A DNA stretch of 64,000 nt from Hyphomicrobiales bacterium. Its GTDB lineage: Bacteria; Pseudomonadota; Alphaproteobacteria; Rhizobiales; Beijerinckiaceae. The stretch spans positions 1-64,000 of the forward strand of contig UCBZ01000004.1 in NCBI GenBank assembly GCA_900470775.1. Reading direction: 5' to 3'. The notes beneath the pieces were generated by a model. That model worked only from the letters and a program-made list of their open reading frames with translations, did no database searches and was not told the DNA's origin. The translations under genes were made by a program, and so were the position numbers. Positions 53,394 through 63,438 of this stretch are shown one piece after another. Position 1 is the stretch's first letter. The number at the start of each line of letters is the position of its first letter.

Positions 53394-54725
53394 TCACCCC
53401 AGCCGCTTGCGATAGAGGCCGTCGAGCCAGACCGCGATCACCAGCACGAGGCCGACGACGATGTTCTGCAGCGGCGTGTCGACGCCGATCAGCACCATGC
53501 CCGATTGCAGCGACTGCATTACCAGCGCTCCCAGCATCGCGCCCGCGATCGTGCCGACCCCGCCGGCGAGCGAGGTGCCGCCGATCACCGCGGCGGCGAT
53601 GACGTAAAGCTCGTCGAGCGCGCCGGCGGAGTTCGTCGCCGCGTTCAGCCGCGCCGTGGCGATGCAGGCGGAGATGCCGACGAGCGCGCCCATCAGCCCA
53701 TAGACCAGCATCACCACCTTGCGGGTGTTGACGCCGGACAACTGAGCCGCCTCGGGATTGCCGCCGATGGCGAAGACATAGCGGCCGAAGCGCAGCCGTG
53801 TCGCCAGGAAGGTGATGGCGACGCCGACGGCCAGCGCCAGCAGCACCGGCACGGCCAGACCATGGCCGATCACGAGCCCGCCCTCGGGCCAGACCTGGCC
53901 GCGCGCCTCCGTCAGGCGGCGCGCGATGCCGGCCGGCAGCGCATAGGCGTTGGCGACCATGACGGTCGCGACGACCGCGCCGCAGCCCAGCGCCGCGATC
54001 GCCACATCGGCCCAGAGCGGACGCAGCGAGAAGCCGAAACGCCGGCGACGACGGCGCGCGACGACGCTGCCCACGGCAATAGTGGCGCAGATTGCCCAAC
54101 CGATCGCCCAGGAGGCGCTGGTGCCGATCGCACCCTCGATGCCGCCGCCGAGCGGGCGGAAGCGCGAATCCATCGGCGCGATGGTCTGGCCCTGCGTCAC
54201 CCACCAGGCGGCGCCGCGCCAGACCAGAAGCCCGCCCAGCGTCACGATGAAGGAGGGAATGGCGAGCCAGGCGATCAGCGCGCCCTGCAGCAGGCCGATG
54301 ACGCCGCCGAGCGCAACCGCTGCCACGAGGCTGACGATCCAGGTGGCGGGATGCTCGAAGCCCCAAAGCTCCGGCAGCAGCCTGACCTGGATCAGCCCGA
54401 CGACCATGCTGACGAAGCCGAGCATGGAACCGACCGACAGGTCGATGTTGCGGGTGACGATGACCAGCACCATGCCGCAGGCCATTACCGAGATGGAAGC
54501 CGACTGGACCAGCAGGTTCCAGAGGTTGCGCGGCGTCAGGAAGGCGCCGCCGGACAACCCGTCGAAGCCGAGCCAGATCACTGCCAGCGCGGCGACCATG
54601 CCGATCATGCGCGGATCGAACTCGATCTCGCGCAGATGATCGGCGAGGCTCTTTCCACTCAGGCCCTTATCCCCCAGCCCCTCGCCGCCCTGCGCCGGTG
54701 TCGCCGGCGCGGGCGCCTCAGTCAC
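53394..54725 (-). CDS. xylH: Sugar (xylose-type) ABC transporter permease
   Basis: This 443-residue membrane protein of the BPD_transp_2/XylH family has about ten or more helices, [20 protein letters not shown] and [19 protein letters not shown]. The middle carries a basic cytoplasmic stretch ([16 protein letters not shown]). The GTG at 54725 overlaps the end of the binding-protein gene by 8 bases and is preferred over a longer start inside it. Confidence 0.84.
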   Translation of the reverse strand: MTEAPAPATPAQGGEGLGDKGLSGKSLADHLREIEFDPRMIGMVAALAVIWLGFDGLSGGAFLTPRNLWNLLVQSASISVMACGMVLVIVTRNIDLSVGSMLGFVSMVVGLIQVRLLPELWGFEHPATWIVSLVAAVALGGVIGLLQGALIAWLAIPSFIVTLGGLLVWRGAAWWVTQGQTIAPMDSRFRPLGGGIEGAIGTSASWAIGWAICATIAVGSVVARRRRRRFGFSLRPLWADVAIAALGCGAVVATVMVANAYALPAGIARRLTEARGQVWPEGGLVIGHGLAVPVLLALAVGVAITFLATRLRFGRYVFAIGGNPEAAQLSGVNTRKVVMLVYGLMGALVGISACIATARLNAATNSAGALDELYVIAAAVIGGTSLAGGVGTIAGAMLGALVMQSLQSGMVLIGVDTPLQNIVVGLVLVIAVWLDGLYRKRLG

Positions 54726-55767
54726 AGGCCTTGACCTTGCCGGCCGCGACGCCCTGGCAGACGGCCGATTTCGGCGCCCAACCGGCATCGATCACGACCT
54801 TCAGATTGTCCTGCGTCACCGGCACGGGCTTGAGGAACAGGGCCGTCATCGCCTGCTTGGCCGGGCCCTGGTTCCAGCTGCCTGCGCCTGCGACCTCGGT
54901 CAACTTCGCTCCGCCGGCGAGCTTGATCGCGATCTCGGCGGCGGTGCGCCCGAGCTCGCGCGCATCCTTCCAGATCGTCACCGTCTGCGTGCCGAGCGCG
55001 ATGCGGTTCAGCGCGGCGCGGTCGGCATCCTGCCCGGACACCGGCACCGAGCCGGCCAGGCCCTGCGCGGCCATGGCGGCAATGGCGCCGCCGGCGGTGC
55101 CGTCATTGGCGGCGATGACGGCATCGACCTTGTTGGCGTTGCGCGTCAGGATCTGCTCCATGTTCTTCTGGGCATTGGCCGGCAGCCAGCCATCCGTCGA
55201 GGCCTCGCCGACATTCTTGATCTTGCCGCCATCGAGCGCGGCCTTCAGGACCTCGACCGAGCCCTGGTAAAGAAAGGCGGCGTTGGGATCGGCCGACGAG
55301 CCCTTGATGAAGACGTAGTTGCCCTCCGGCTTCGCCTTGACGATCTCGCGCGCCATCATGCGGCCGACCTCGACATTGTCGAAGGTCAGGTAGAAGGCCT
55401 GCGGGATCTCGATCAGCCGGTCATAGCCGACGACCGCGATGCCCTCGTCGACCGCCTTCTGGACGGCGGGCCGGATCGCCTGGGCATCCTGCGCCAGCAC
55501 GATCAGCGCCTTGGCACCGCGCGAGATCAGGCTCTCGACATCGGTGAGCTGCTTGGCCGGCGAAGACTGCGCATCGGCGGAGAGATAGGTACCGCCGACC
55601 TTCTCGATCGCCGCCTTGATCGCGGCCTCGTCGGTCTTCCAGCGCTCTTCCTGGAAGTTCGACCAACTGACGCCGATGACCGGGCCCTTGGCCTGGGCCA
55701 GCGCCGGCAACGAAGCAGCCGATGCCGCCAAAGCGACGCCGGCAGCAAGCAATATCTGTCTGAACAT
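54718..55767 (-). CDS. xylF: Xylose-type periplasmic sugar-binding protein
   Basis: This 349-residue protein has a Sec signal ([20 protein letters not shown], cleaved after ALAQA) and a type-1 sugar-binding fold. [40 protein letters not shown] and [20 protein letters not shown] are close to D-xylose-binding protein. Xylose isomerase and xylulokinase genes are absent from the window, so the sugar identity is tentative. It is first in the operon. Confidence 0.86.
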   Translation of the reverse strand: MFRQILLAAGVALAASAASLPALAQAKGPVIGVSWSNFQEERWKTDEAAIKAAIEKVGGTYLSADAQSSPAKQLTDVESLISRGAKALIVLAQDAQAIRPAVQKAVDEGIAVVGYDRLIEIPQAFYLTFDNVEVGRMMAREIVKAKPEGNYVFIKGSSADPNAAFLYQGSVEVLKAALDGGKIKNVGEASTDGWLPANAQKNMEQILTRNANKVDAVIAANDGTAGGAIAAMAAQGLAGSVPVSGQDADRAALNRIALGTQTVTIWKDARELGRTAAEIAIKLAGGAKLTEVAGAGSWNQGPAKQAMTALFLKPVPVTQDNLKVVIDAGWAPKSAVCQGVAAGKVKACD

Positions 55768-55869
55768 GGCGATCTCCCGCGTTTCCTCTGACCTTGCGCT
55801 CTCTTTTGGGATCGCGTCGTCAGCGTCCGGAGCGCCTGGGCGGAAGGTGAACCTATCGCGAGACGAGCG

Positions 55870-56571
55870 TCAAGCGACCCTTTTATCGGGGGAGTCGCAG
55901 AGATCGTTGAGCAGGCAACGCTCGCATTCGGGCCTCAGCGCCTTGCAGGTGTAGCGGCCATGCAGAATCAGCCAGTGATGCGCGTGCCGGCCGAACTCCG
56001 GTGGAACCGCCTTCTCCAGCCCGAGCTCGACCTCGAGCACATTCTTGCCTGGGGCGATGCGCAGGCGGTTGGCGACGCGGAAGACATGGGTGTCGACGGC
56101 GTGGGTGATCTCGCCGAAGGCGATGTTGAGCACGACATTGGCCGTCTTGCGGCCGACGCCGGGCAGGCTTTCGAGTTCGGCGCGCGTCGTCGGGACCTCG
56201 CCGCCGAATTCGGCGATCAGCTTCACGCAAAGCGCGATGACGTTCTTCGCCTTGGTGCGGAACAGGCCGATCGTGCGGACATGCTCTCGCACCACGTCCT
56301 CGCCGAGCGCCAGCATCTTCTGCGGGGTATCGGCGATCTCGAAGAGCTTGCGCGTCGCCTTGTTGACCCCGACATCGGTCGCCTGCGCCGAGAGCACCAC
56401 AGCCACCAGAAGGGTGAAGGCGTTGACGTAGTCGAGCTCACCCTTGGGCTCGGGGTTCGCCGTCTGAAAGCGCGTGAAGATCTCGCGGATGCCGGCGGTG
56501 CTGCGGGCGCGCGGCAATGTGATCCGCGCCTTCGGCGCAGCGCGGCGCTGGCGGCTGTTCTCTTGCGTCAT
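55870..56571 (-). CDS. nth: Endonuclease III
   Basis: This 233-residue base-excision repair glycosylase/AP lyase has the helix-hairpin-helix LPGVGRKTANVV with catalytic Lys142, and Asp160 in HAVDTHVFRV. The [4Fe-4S] cluster ligands Cys209, 216, 219 and 225 have C-x6-C-x2-C-x5-C spacing. It removes oxidised pyrimidines. It diverges from the DUF2244 gene with a 20-base gap. Confidence 0.96.
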   Translation of the reverse strand: MTQENSRQRRAAPKARITLPRARSTAGIREIFTRFQTANPEPKGELDYVNAFTLLVAVVLSAQATDVGVNKATRKLFEIADTPQKMLALGEDVVREHVRTIGLFRTKAKNVIALCVKLIAEFGGEVPTTRAELESLPGVGRKTANVVLNIAFGEITHAVDTHVFRVANRLRIAPGKNVLEVELGLEKAVPPEFGRHAHHWLILHGRYTCKALRPECERCLLNDLCDSPDKRVA

Positions 56572-56591
56572 CGGGGCGTTATAGTGGGCGC

Positions 56592-57131
56592 ATGGACCTC
56601 GGCAAGCGCCATTCCGGAGTGCGCGACGACGACGCCTCGGCGGCCGTCGAGCGCCCCGTCTTCGACGCCACGATCACGCCGCATCGCTCGCTCGGCCAGA
56701 ACGGCTTCCGCGTCGTGATGACGCTGGTCTGCCTCGCCAGCATCGTCTCCTCGATTCCCTTCGTCGTGCTCGGAGCCTGGCCGGTCGCCGGCTTCTTCGG
56801 CCTCGATGTGATCGCGCTGTTCATCGCATTCCATGTCAATTTCCGCCATGCGCGCGCCTTCGAGCGCATCGTCGTGACGCCCCTGGAAGTGCTGCTGCGC
56901 AAGGTCTCGCATCACGGCCGCGAGGCGGTCTGGCGCTTCAACCCGGCCTGGACCAAGCTGGAGCGTCAGGATGACGAGGATTACGGGCTGATGCGGCTCA
57001 GCCTCGTCTCGCGGGGGCAGAGCGTCGCGGTCGCCGCCGCGCTCTCGCCGGGCGAGCGCGAGGGCTTTGCCGACGCGCTCGGCGCCGCGCTGGCAAGTGC
57101 GCGGCGCGGTACCGATTTCGGAGCGGCTTAA
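56592..57131 (+). CDS. DUF2244 integral membrane protein
   Basis: This 179-residue protein has two close membrane helices (MTLVCLASIVSSIPFVVLGA and the following GLDVIALFIAFHVNF) and a cytoplasmic C-terminus with WRFNPAWTKLE and the ending ERAEGFADALG-like segment. It matches DUF2244. Its position beside nth is common in alphaproteobacteria. The function is unknown. Confidence 0.88.
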   Translation: MDLGKRHSGVRDDDASAAVERPVFDATITPHRSLGQNGFRVVMTLVCLASIVSSIPFVVLGAWPVAGFFGLDVIALFIAFHVNFRHARAFERIVVTPLEVLLRKVSHHGREAVWRFNPAWTKLERQDDEDYGLMRLSLVSRGQSVAVAAALSPGEREGFADALGAALASARRGTDFGAA

Positions 57132-57147
57132 ACCCCGTTGGCCGCCC

Positions 57148-58065
57148 TCAGGGCTTGGCGTCGAGGAAGGTCCGGACGAGCTTGACCGTCGCGGTCGGGT
57201 TTTCCTCCATGATCCAGTGGCCGGAATCCGGCACGACCGCGCCTTGGACATTGCTGGCGGCGAACTTCATCACCTCGGCCATGGTCAGCCCGAAGGATTT
57301 CTCGCCGCCCAAGGCCAGCACCGGCATGGTGAGCTTGCCCGCCGCGACGAAGACCTTGTTGTCGGTCGCGTCCTGGTCGAAGGCGGCGAATTGGGCGAAG
57401 CCCGCATGCATCGCGCCCGGCTTGGCATAGAGCGCGGCATAATGCTTGCGCGAAGCCTCCGTGAAGCGGCTCGGGGTCGCGGAGAACTCGTTCCAGAAGC
57501 GGTCGAGATAGATGCGCTCGCGGCCGGCGACGAGGCGTTCCATGTCGGGGCCGCCGAAGCGGAAATGCCAGAGCAGCGGGTTCTTGAGGATCTCCTCCCA
57601 GGGCCCGACGCCCGGCAGCGGCGCATCGATCAGGACGAACTTCGTCACGCGGTCACGGTATTGAGCGGCAAAAGCGTAACCGACCATGTTGCCGATGTCG
57701 TGCGTCACGAGATCGACCTTGCCGATCTTGAGCGCATCGAGAACCCCGGCGACATCGGCGCCTTGCGTCCTCTTGTCGTAGCCGCCCTTCGCCTTGGCGG
57801 AGAGCCCCATTCCGCGCAGGTCGGGCACGACGACGGTATGGTCGCGCGCGAGATCGGCCGCCATCGGCCCCCACATATCGCCAGTCTCGCCATAGCCATG
57901 CAGCAGGACCACAGCCGGCCCCTTGCCGCCTACGCGGACATGGATCGTCGTGCCGTTGGCCTTGATCTCCTGCGTCTTGAAGCTCGGCGGGAATGCGACG
58001 ACCTGTGCGGCTGCGGGCGCAACCAGGACTGCAAAGCCAATCACGGAGGCCAGAAATCGAAACAT
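57148..58065 (-). CDS. Exported alpha/beta hydrolase (epoxide hydrolase/dehalogenase type)
   Basis: This 305-residue hydrolase has a signal peptide (MFRFLASVIGFAVLVAPAAA, cleavage after AQ), the oxyanion block LLHGYGETGDMW, nucleophile Asp123 in THDIGNMVGYA and the catalytic His283 in DSGHWIMEENP. An Asp nucleophile places it with haloalkane dehalogenases, fluoroacetate dehalogenases and epoxide hydrolases rather than esterases. The substrate is unknown. It diverges from a LysR gene that may control it. Confidence 0.87.
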   Translation of the reverse strand: MFRFLASVIGFAVLVAPAAAQVVAFPPSFKTQEIKANGTTIHVRVGGKGPAVVLLHGYGETGDMWGPMAADLARDHTVVVPDLRGMGLSAKAKGGYDKRTQGADVAGVLDALKIGKVDLVTHDIGNMVGYAFAAQYRDRVTKFVLIDAPLPGVGPWEEILKNPLLWHFRFGGPDMERLVAGRERIYLDRFWNEFSATPSRFTEASRKHYAALYAKPGAMHAGFAQFAAFDQDATDNKVFVAAGKLTMPVLALGGEKSFGLTMAEVMKFAASNVQGAVVPDSGHWIMEENPTATVKLVRTFLDAKP

Positions 58066-58179
58066 GTCATATCCCCCAAATGCGTCCGGCGGATCGCCGG
58101 CTCGACCGAGAGAATGAGCTTGCCATGGCGTCGGTCATAGCCGTCTAATGGCGAAATTGGCTTCCGGAATTGCCGAACA

Positions 58180-59082
58180 ATGCTCAAGCTCGACGGTGTC
58201 GCAGCCTTCATTGCCGTGGCCGAGGCGGGTTCGATCACCGCTGCGGGACGGCGCATGGGCCTGGCGAAATCGGTCGTCAGCGAACGCCTCGCCGAACTCG
58301 AACGCAGCCTCGGCGCGCGACTGCTGCAACGGACGACGCGCAAGCTCTCGCTGACGGAGAACGGGCTGACGTTTCTGGCGCGCGGCCGCAACCTGCTGCG
58401 CGACGCCGAGGAGGCGATCGGCGAGTTGGCCGAACGGCGCGGCGCGCTGGCGGGGCCCTTGCGATTATCCGCGCCGGTGAGCTTCGGCATCCTGCATCTG
58501 GGGCCCGCACTCTATCCCTTCCTCGCCGCCCATCCCGAGATCGCGCTGAATCTCGAACTCGACGACCGCTTCGTCGATGCCAGCGCCGACGGGTTCGACG
58601 CGGTGATCCGGCATGGCAAGGTCCACGACACCCGTCTCGTGGTGCGCCATCTCGCCAGCAGCAGCCGTGTGCTCGCCGCCTCGCCGGCCTATCTCGAACG
58701 CCATGGCCGGCCAGCCTCGGTGTCCGAACTGAGCCGACATCGCGCCATCCTCTATGCCAACCGCGACACCGACTGGCGTTTCGAGGGGCCAAATGGCGTG
58801 GTTATCGCGCGCCCGACCGCCGCGGTGCGGGTCAACAACGGCCTGATGATGCGGGACGCCGCGCTGGCTGGCGCCGGCATCACCCTGCTGCCGACCTTCA
58901 TGATCCATCCGGAGCTGGCGCGCGGCGCGTTGAGCGTCGTCGATATCGGTCTTGAGGCCGAGGGCGCCGACGTCCATCTCGCCTATCCGAGCCAGCGCAG
59001 CCCTTCGGCGAAGATCGCGGCCCTGACCGAGCATCTGCGCCGGAGTTTCGGCACGCCGCCCTATTGGGAGCAAGGCGCCTAG
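58180..59082 (+). CDS. LysR-family transcriptional regulator
   Basis: This 300-residue LysR protein has an N-terminal winged helix (LDGVAAFIAVAEAGSITAAG, RRMGLAKSVVSERLAELER) and a C-terminal effector-binding domain (LAGPLRLSAPVSFGI, LNLELDDRFVDASADGFDAV). It is most like the regulator group with AaeR/DmlR-type features. It diverges from the alpha/beta hydrolase gene across 114 bases, a normal place for the target operator. Confidence 0.9.
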   Translation: MLKLDGVAAFIAVAEAGSITAAGRRMGLAKSVVSERLAELERSLGARLLQRTTRKLSLTENGLTFLARGRNLLRDAEEAIGELAERRGALAGPLRLSAPVSFGILHLGPALYPFLAAHPEIALNLELDDRFVDASADGFDAVIRHGKVHDTRLVVRHLASSSRVLAASPAYLERHGRPASVSELSRHRAILYANRDTDWRFEGPNGVVIARPTAAVRVNNGLMMRDAALAGAGITLLPTFMIHPELARGALSVVDIGLEAEGADVHLAYPSQRSPSAKIAALTEHLRRSFGTPPYWEQGA

Positions 59083-59141
59083 ACGGCAGGTTTGCCAGCT
59101 TTCGGGTGGGATCGACCTCGCCCAGAGCCTAGTTTCACATC

Positions 59142-60146
59142 ATGATCAATGATGCGAAGGTGACAGCGATGACCGCTCATATCCAGAAGCTCGGCGTGAT
59201 GACGCCGACCCGTTTTTCCAACGCCGTGCTGGCGCGCGCCACCGAGGCGATGCCGGCCGAGGCCGATTTCCCCTCCGTCGCGCCGGGCTCCGACTACGAC
59301 ACGGTGCGGCGCATCCTTGCCTACATCACCGAGAACTGGCGCGCGCAGCCGACGATCGAGGCGATCGCGGAGGCCGCCGGCGCGACGCCGACAGATGTCC
59401 ACCACCTGTTCCGGCGCTGGTGCGGCCTGACCCCCAAGGCCTTCCTGCAGGCGATCACGCTCGACCATGCCAAGGGCCTGCTCGGCGCGTCGGCCAGCGT
59501 GCTCGATACGGCGCTGGAGGTCGGGCTGTCGGGACCCGGCCGGCTGCATGACCTCTTCGTGACGCATGAGGCGATGTCGCCGGGCGAATGGAAGGCCGGC
59601 GGCGGCGGCCTATCTCTGGCCTATGGCTTCCACGCCTCCCCCTTCGGCGAGGCGCTGGTCGTGACGACTGAGCGCGGGCTTGCCGGGCTCGGCTGGGTGT
59701 CCGACAGGCTCGATGGCGGCAAGGTCGTCGGCGGGCGGGCGGAGGCGCTGGCCGACATGATGCGGCGCTGGCCGCATGCCGATTACCGCTTCGACCCGAA
59801 GGCCACGGCACCCTATGCGGCGCGTATCTTCGATCCAAAGGCGTGGGCGGCCGAGAGGCCGCTGCGCGTCGTGCTGATCGGTACGGATTTCGAGGTCCGC
59901 GTCTGGGAGACGCTGCTGCGGATTCCGGTCGGGCGCGCCACGACCTATGGCGATGTCGCCTGCCAGATCGGCAAGCCGACGGCAGCGCGCGCTGTCGGCA
60001 TGGCGGTCGGCAAGAACCCGATCTCCTTCGTGGTGCCCTGCCACCGCGTCATCGGCAAATCCGGCGCGCTGACCGGCTACCATTGGGGCCTGACGCGCAA
60101 GCGCGCCATCCTCGGCTGGGAGGCCGGGCAGACGGCGGCCGCCTGA
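59142..60146 (+). CDS. Ada-like AraC/O6-alkylguanine-DNA methyltransferase
   Basis: This 334-residue bifunctional protein has an AraC-type helix-turn-helix (PTIEAIAEAAGATPTDVHHL, FRRWCGLTPKAFLQAIT) and a C-terminal O6-methylguanine-DNA methyltransferase domain with acceptor Cys300 in VPCHRVIGKSGALTGY. The N-terminal zinc Cys domain of E. coli Ada is absent, so it resembles the shorter Ada form that repairs DNA alkylation and may regulate genes. An ATG at 59169 is an alternative start. Confidence 0.9.
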   Translation: MINDAKVTAMTAHIQKLGVMTPTRFSNAVLARATEAMPAEADFPSVAPGSDYDTVRRILAYITENWRAQPTIEAIAEAAGATPTDVHHLFRRWCGLTPKAFLQAITLDHAKGLLGASASVLDTALEVGLSGPGRLHDLFVTHEAMSPGEWKAGGGGLSLAYGFHASPFGEALVVTTERGLAGLGWVSDRLDGGKVVGGRAEALADMMRRWPHADYRFDPKATAPYAARIFDPKAWAAERPLRVVLIGTDFEVRVWETLLRIPVGRATTYGDVACQIGKPTAARAVGMAVGKNPISFVVPCHRVIGKSGALTGYHWGLTRKRAILGWEAGQTAAA

Positions 60147-60189
60147 GAGGCCGGCCCGTCGAACCGCCGAAACCGGGTTCCGGGCCGGG

Positions 60190-61209
60190 TTAACTGCTGA
60201 TGATCTCAGCGAAGCGCGCGGGCAGAGCGAAGCCATGGCCCAGCGGATCGTCCGCCTCGATGACGAATGTCCCCTCGCCGGCGAAATAGCCGGCGCCGCC
60301 GACGGCGACAGTGACGGCGCCGGGCACAGGACCTTCAACCTCTTCCAATACACGGCCTGTAAACGTCCCGCCGGTGATGCTGCGGAAACGCCGCGTCTGT
60401 CCGGCTGCGACGAGCCCCTTGGCATGGTCCAGCGCCATGCGCGCGGTGACGCCGGAGCCGGTCGGCGAACGGTCGATCTGCGCTTCCGCGAAGATGCAGA
60501 GATTGAAACTGTCCTCGCGAGGGCCGGCCTCGTCGGTGACGATCGTGCCATAGAGGAAGCCGAGATCAGGCTCGGTCGGATGCGTGATGGCGAGCGTCGA
60601 ACGGACCCTGTCGGTGAGGGCTGCGGCCGCATCGGTCAGCGTCGCGACGGGCGTATCGAACAGATCGAGCCCGAAGCGCGAGGCCGGCAGGATGCAGTAG
60701 AAGGCGCCTCCATAGGCGATGTCGGTGGTGATCGCACCGAAACCCGGCACCTCGACGACGAGATCCTGCGTAAAGACGAAGGCCGGCACGCTCTCGAAGA
60801 CGACGCTCTCGACCTTGCCGCCGCGGACCGTGCATTCCAGCCTCAGCAGGCCGCAGGGCGCCTCGATGGCAAAGCGCGTCACAGGCTCGACGGCCGGCAC
60901 CAGCCCATGCTCGATGGCATAGCGGCCGAGCGCGATGGTCGCGTGGCCGCACATGGTCGAATAGCCCTCGTTGTGGGTGAACAGCACGCCGAAAGCCGCA
61001 TCGGGATGCGAGGCGGCGACCGGGATCACGCCATACATGCCGGCATGGCCGCGCGGCTCCAGCATCATCGCCCGGCGCAGATGATCGTGGTTCTCGCGGG
61101 CATCGCGGCGCTTTTCGAGGATCGTCGCGCCCTTAAGCTCGGGATAGCCCGATGTGACGATGCGAACCGGCTCGCCGCAGGTGTGATAGTCGAGATAGCC
61201 CAAGTGCAT
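60190..61209 (-). CDS. Trans-3-hydroxy-L-proline dehydratase (proline racemase family)
   Basis: This 339-residue protein belongs to the proline racemase superfamily. Cys87 in TMCGHATIA is conserved, but the second catalytic Cys is replaced by Thr250 in IDRSPTGSGVT. That Cys-to-Thr change marks trans-3-hydroxy-L-proline dehydratases (giving pyrroline-2-carboxylate) in place of the Cys pair of 4-hydroxyproline epimerases. The start at 61209 (MHLGYLDYHTCGEPVRIV) matches the family. It is third in an operon after an FAH-family gene and a PfkB kinase. Confidence 0.88.
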   Translation of the reverse strand: MHLGYLDYHTCGEPVRIVTSGYPELKGATILEKRRDARENHDHLRRAMMLEPRGHAGMYGVIPVAASHPDAAFGVLFTHNEGYSTMCGHATIALGRYAIEHGLVPAVEPVTRFAIEAPCGLLRLECTVRGGKVESVVFESVPAFVFTQDLVVEVPGFGAITTDIAYGGAFYCILPASRFGLDLFDTPVATLTDAAAALTDRVRSTLAITHPTEPDLGFLYGTIVTDEAGPREDSFNLCIFAEAQIDRSPTGSGVTARMALDHAKGLVAAGQTRRFRSITGGTFTGRVLEEVEGPVPGAVTVAVGGAGYFAGEGTFVIEADDPLGHGFALPARFAEIISS

Positions 61210-61225
61210 CGTCGCGGTTCCGGTG

Positions 61226-62155
61226 TCAGGTGGCGGTTCGGCGCGGCGGATCGCAGCCGGGCCGCGTGCAGCCATCGGCCGCGACGGCGCAGGCGAAGAC
61301 CAGCGCCGCCTGGAGATCGTCCTGGGTTGCGGCCGCGAAGCCTGCCCCGAGCCTGCCGCGTGCCGCCAGCACGGCGAGAAAGCCGCCGATGAAGGTGTCG
61401 CCCGCGCCGACCGTGTCCGCAACGATCACCGGCAGCGCCGACGCCGTCAGCGCTGCGTCCGGGCCGTAGCAGACGGCACCGTCCGGCCCTTGCGTCACCA
61501 GCACGAGCCGCGCGCCGAGACTGTGCCAGCGCCGGGCGATCTGCTCGGCAGGCTCGCCGGGATGGAGCCAGGCGAGATCATCGAGGCTGGCCTTGACGAT
61601 ATCGGCCTGGGCGATCCGCGCCTCGATCAGGGGAAGCGCCCGCTCCCGCTCCGGCAGAATGGAGGCGCGGATGTTGACGTCGTAGCTGACGGTCGCGCCG
61701 GCCTCGCGGGCGCTGGCGGCGAGACGTCCTGCGGCTTCGCCGGAAGGACCGATCGTCGCGCCGAAGGAGGCGGCGTGGAGATGCACCGCGCCTTGCGGCA
61801 TCTGGCGCGGCGTCCCCTCCGGCTCGGCATGGGCCGTGCCATCGAGATGCAAGCCGAATTCGGGCACGCCGCCAGGTCCGAGCGGGGAGACGATGGCGAT
61901 GGCTGTCGGCAAGGGGCTGTCGTGGATGAGCGCGGTGCCGATGCCTTCCGCCAGCAGCGCGGCGCGGAAGCGGCGGCCGAGCGCGTCGGTGGAGAGCGGG
62001 CCGGCATAGGCTGGCTTCGCGCCGAAACGGGCGAGCGCCAGCGCTGCGTTGAAGCCGGAGCCGCCGAGCAACGCTTCGTAATGCCGGCCTTCCGCATCGC
62101 GCGGGATGAAGTCGCCGATCGCCTCGCCGACGACGAGGATGTCGGCTGGGCTCAC
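61226..62155 (-). CDS. PfkB-family carbohydrate kinase (fructokinase type)
   Basis: This 309-residue kinase has the PfkB signature DTVGAGDTFIGGFLAVL and the N-terminal ILVVGEAIGDFIPRD with GGSGFNAALALARFGA. The GTG at 62155 overlaps the FAH-family stop (GTGA). It resembles fructokinases and 2-keto-3-deoxygluconate kinases; the exact sugar is not determined. Its position between an FAH-family enzyme and a hydroxyproline dehydratase is unusual. Confidence 0.86.
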   Translation of the reverse strand: MSPADILVVGEAIGDFIPRDAEGRHYEALLGGSGFNAALALARFGAKPAYAGPLSTDALGRRFRAALLAEGIGTALIHDSPLPTAIAIVSPLGPGGVPEFGLHLDGTAHAEPEGTPRQMPQGAVHLHAASFGATIGPSGEAAGRLAASAREAGATVSYDVNIRASILPERERALPLIEARIAQADIVKASLDDLAWLHPGEPAEQIARRWHSLGARLVLVTQGPDGAVCYGPDAALTASALPVIVADTVGAGDTFIGGFLAVLAARGRLGAGFAAATQDDLQAALVFACAVAADGCTRPGCDPPRRTAT

Positions 62156-63330
62156 AGCAGGCCGCGCTTCGCCAGGCTGCGCATCAGATGCGAGGCGCCG
62201 AAGGTCCAGGGCTCGCATTCGTCGCTGCGGCGCATGCGGTTGACCAGGGCGCCGAGCTCGGGCGCGGCGATGGTGACGATGTCGCCGTATTTATGGGTGA
62301 AGCCGCCGCCCGGCGTGTCGCGATCTTTGATGGGTGCGAACATGGTGCCGAGATAGAGCGCCGCACCGTCGGGATACTGATGATTTGCGTTCAGCATCTG
62401 GCTTGCGAGATCGGCCGGATCGCGGCTGATCTTGGCGATCGAGGACGAGCCCTCCAGCGTGAAATCGTCCTCGCCCTCGACCGTCAGGGTGACCGTGGTG
62501 TTTCTGATATGGTCGAGCGTGAAGGCGGCGTCGAACAGGCGGATGAACGGGCCGATGGCGGCCGCGGCGTTGTTGTCCTTGGCCTTGCCCAGCAGAAGCG
62601 CCGAGCGGCCCTCGACATCGCGCAGATTGACGTCGTTGCCGAGCGTGGCGCCCACGATGCGGCCATCGGAGGCCACGATCAGCACGACCTCCGGCTCGGG
62701 GTTGTTCCAGGTCGAGATCGGATGCAGGCCAGCGTCGAAGCCGGTGCCCACCGAGGACATCGGCGGGGCCTTGGTGAAGATCTCGGCGTCCGGCCCGATG
62801 CCGACCTCGAGATACTGGCTCCAGGCGCCCTGCTTGATCAGCACGTCCTTGAGCTGCATCGCCTCGGGCGAGCCGGGCTTCAGCTTCGAGAGATCGTCGC
62901 CGATGAGCTTTTCGATCTCCTCGCGAATCGCGACCGCCGCTTCGGGATTGCCCCGCGCCTTCTCCTCGATGACGCGCTCCAGCATCGAGATGGCGAAGGT
63001 GACGCCGGCCGCCTTCACCGCCTGGAGATCGAGCGGCGACAGCAGCCAGGGCTCGCCCGTATCGCGGCCATCGATGGGCGTGTTCACCAGAATGTCCGCA
63101 AGCGTCCCGATCGGCTCGCCTTCTGCCGCGCGCAACTCGGCGGCGGGATCCTTCGCCTCGCAGAGGTCGCGGCTGGTCGGGAAGGCTCGGCTGACATCGA
63201 CCAGTGCATCGCCGCGCAGGGTGACGATGGCCGGCCCCGCGACATCGGGACGCCAGACGCGGCCGAGCAGAGTTGCATCGCCGGCATCCTTCGGCAGGGT
63301 CTGGTCGGGCGTCAGCGAAAAGCGCGGCAT
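62152..63330 (-). CDS. Fumarylacetoacetate hydrolase (FAH)-family protein
   Basis: This 392-residue protein has the FAH-family C-terminal fold with metal-binding ExE (NPEPEVVLIVASDGRIVGAT), GNDVNLRDVEGRSALLLGKA and GGFTHKYGDIVTI. Its length and start (MPRFSLTPDQTLPKDAGDAT) match the longer members, which include sugar-acid dehydratases and hydrolases acting on 2-keto-3-deoxy acids. The substrate is unknown. It starts the operon with the kinase and the hydroxyproline dehydratase and diverges from ugpB. Confidence 0.83.
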   Translation of the reverse strand: MPRFSLTPDQTLPKDAGDATLLGRVWRPDVAGPAIVTLRGDALVDVSRAFPTSRDLCEAKDPAAELRAAEGEPIGTLADILVNTPIDGRDTGEPWLLSPLDLQAVKAAGVTFAISMLERVIEEKARGNPEAAVAIREEIEKLIGDDLSKLKPGSPEAMQLKDVLIKQGAWSQYLEVGIGPDAEIFTKAPPMSSVGTGFDAGLHPISTWNNPEPEVVLIVASDGRIVGATLGNDVNLRDVEGRSALLLGKAKDNNAAAAIGPFIRLFDAAFTLDHIRNTTVTLTVEGEDDFTLEGSSSIAKISRDPADLASQMLNANHQYPDGAALYLGTMFAPIKDRDTPGGGFTHKYGDIVTIAAPELGALVNRMRRSDECEPWTFGASHLMRSLAKRGLL

Positions 63331-63438
63331 GGCTGGGGATCCGTCGAACGACTGGGTGGGCGGGGAGAACAGCCGCTTCCGGCCCAATACGCAAGACCCT
63401 TCCCGCCCGAGGCCGGGCGACAGAGTGGCGGCTTGCCA

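Noticed and set aside
58066..58179. Specific LysR operator between the hydrolase and LysR genes
   Set aside because: Several weak T-N11-A patterns are possible in this gap but none stands out.
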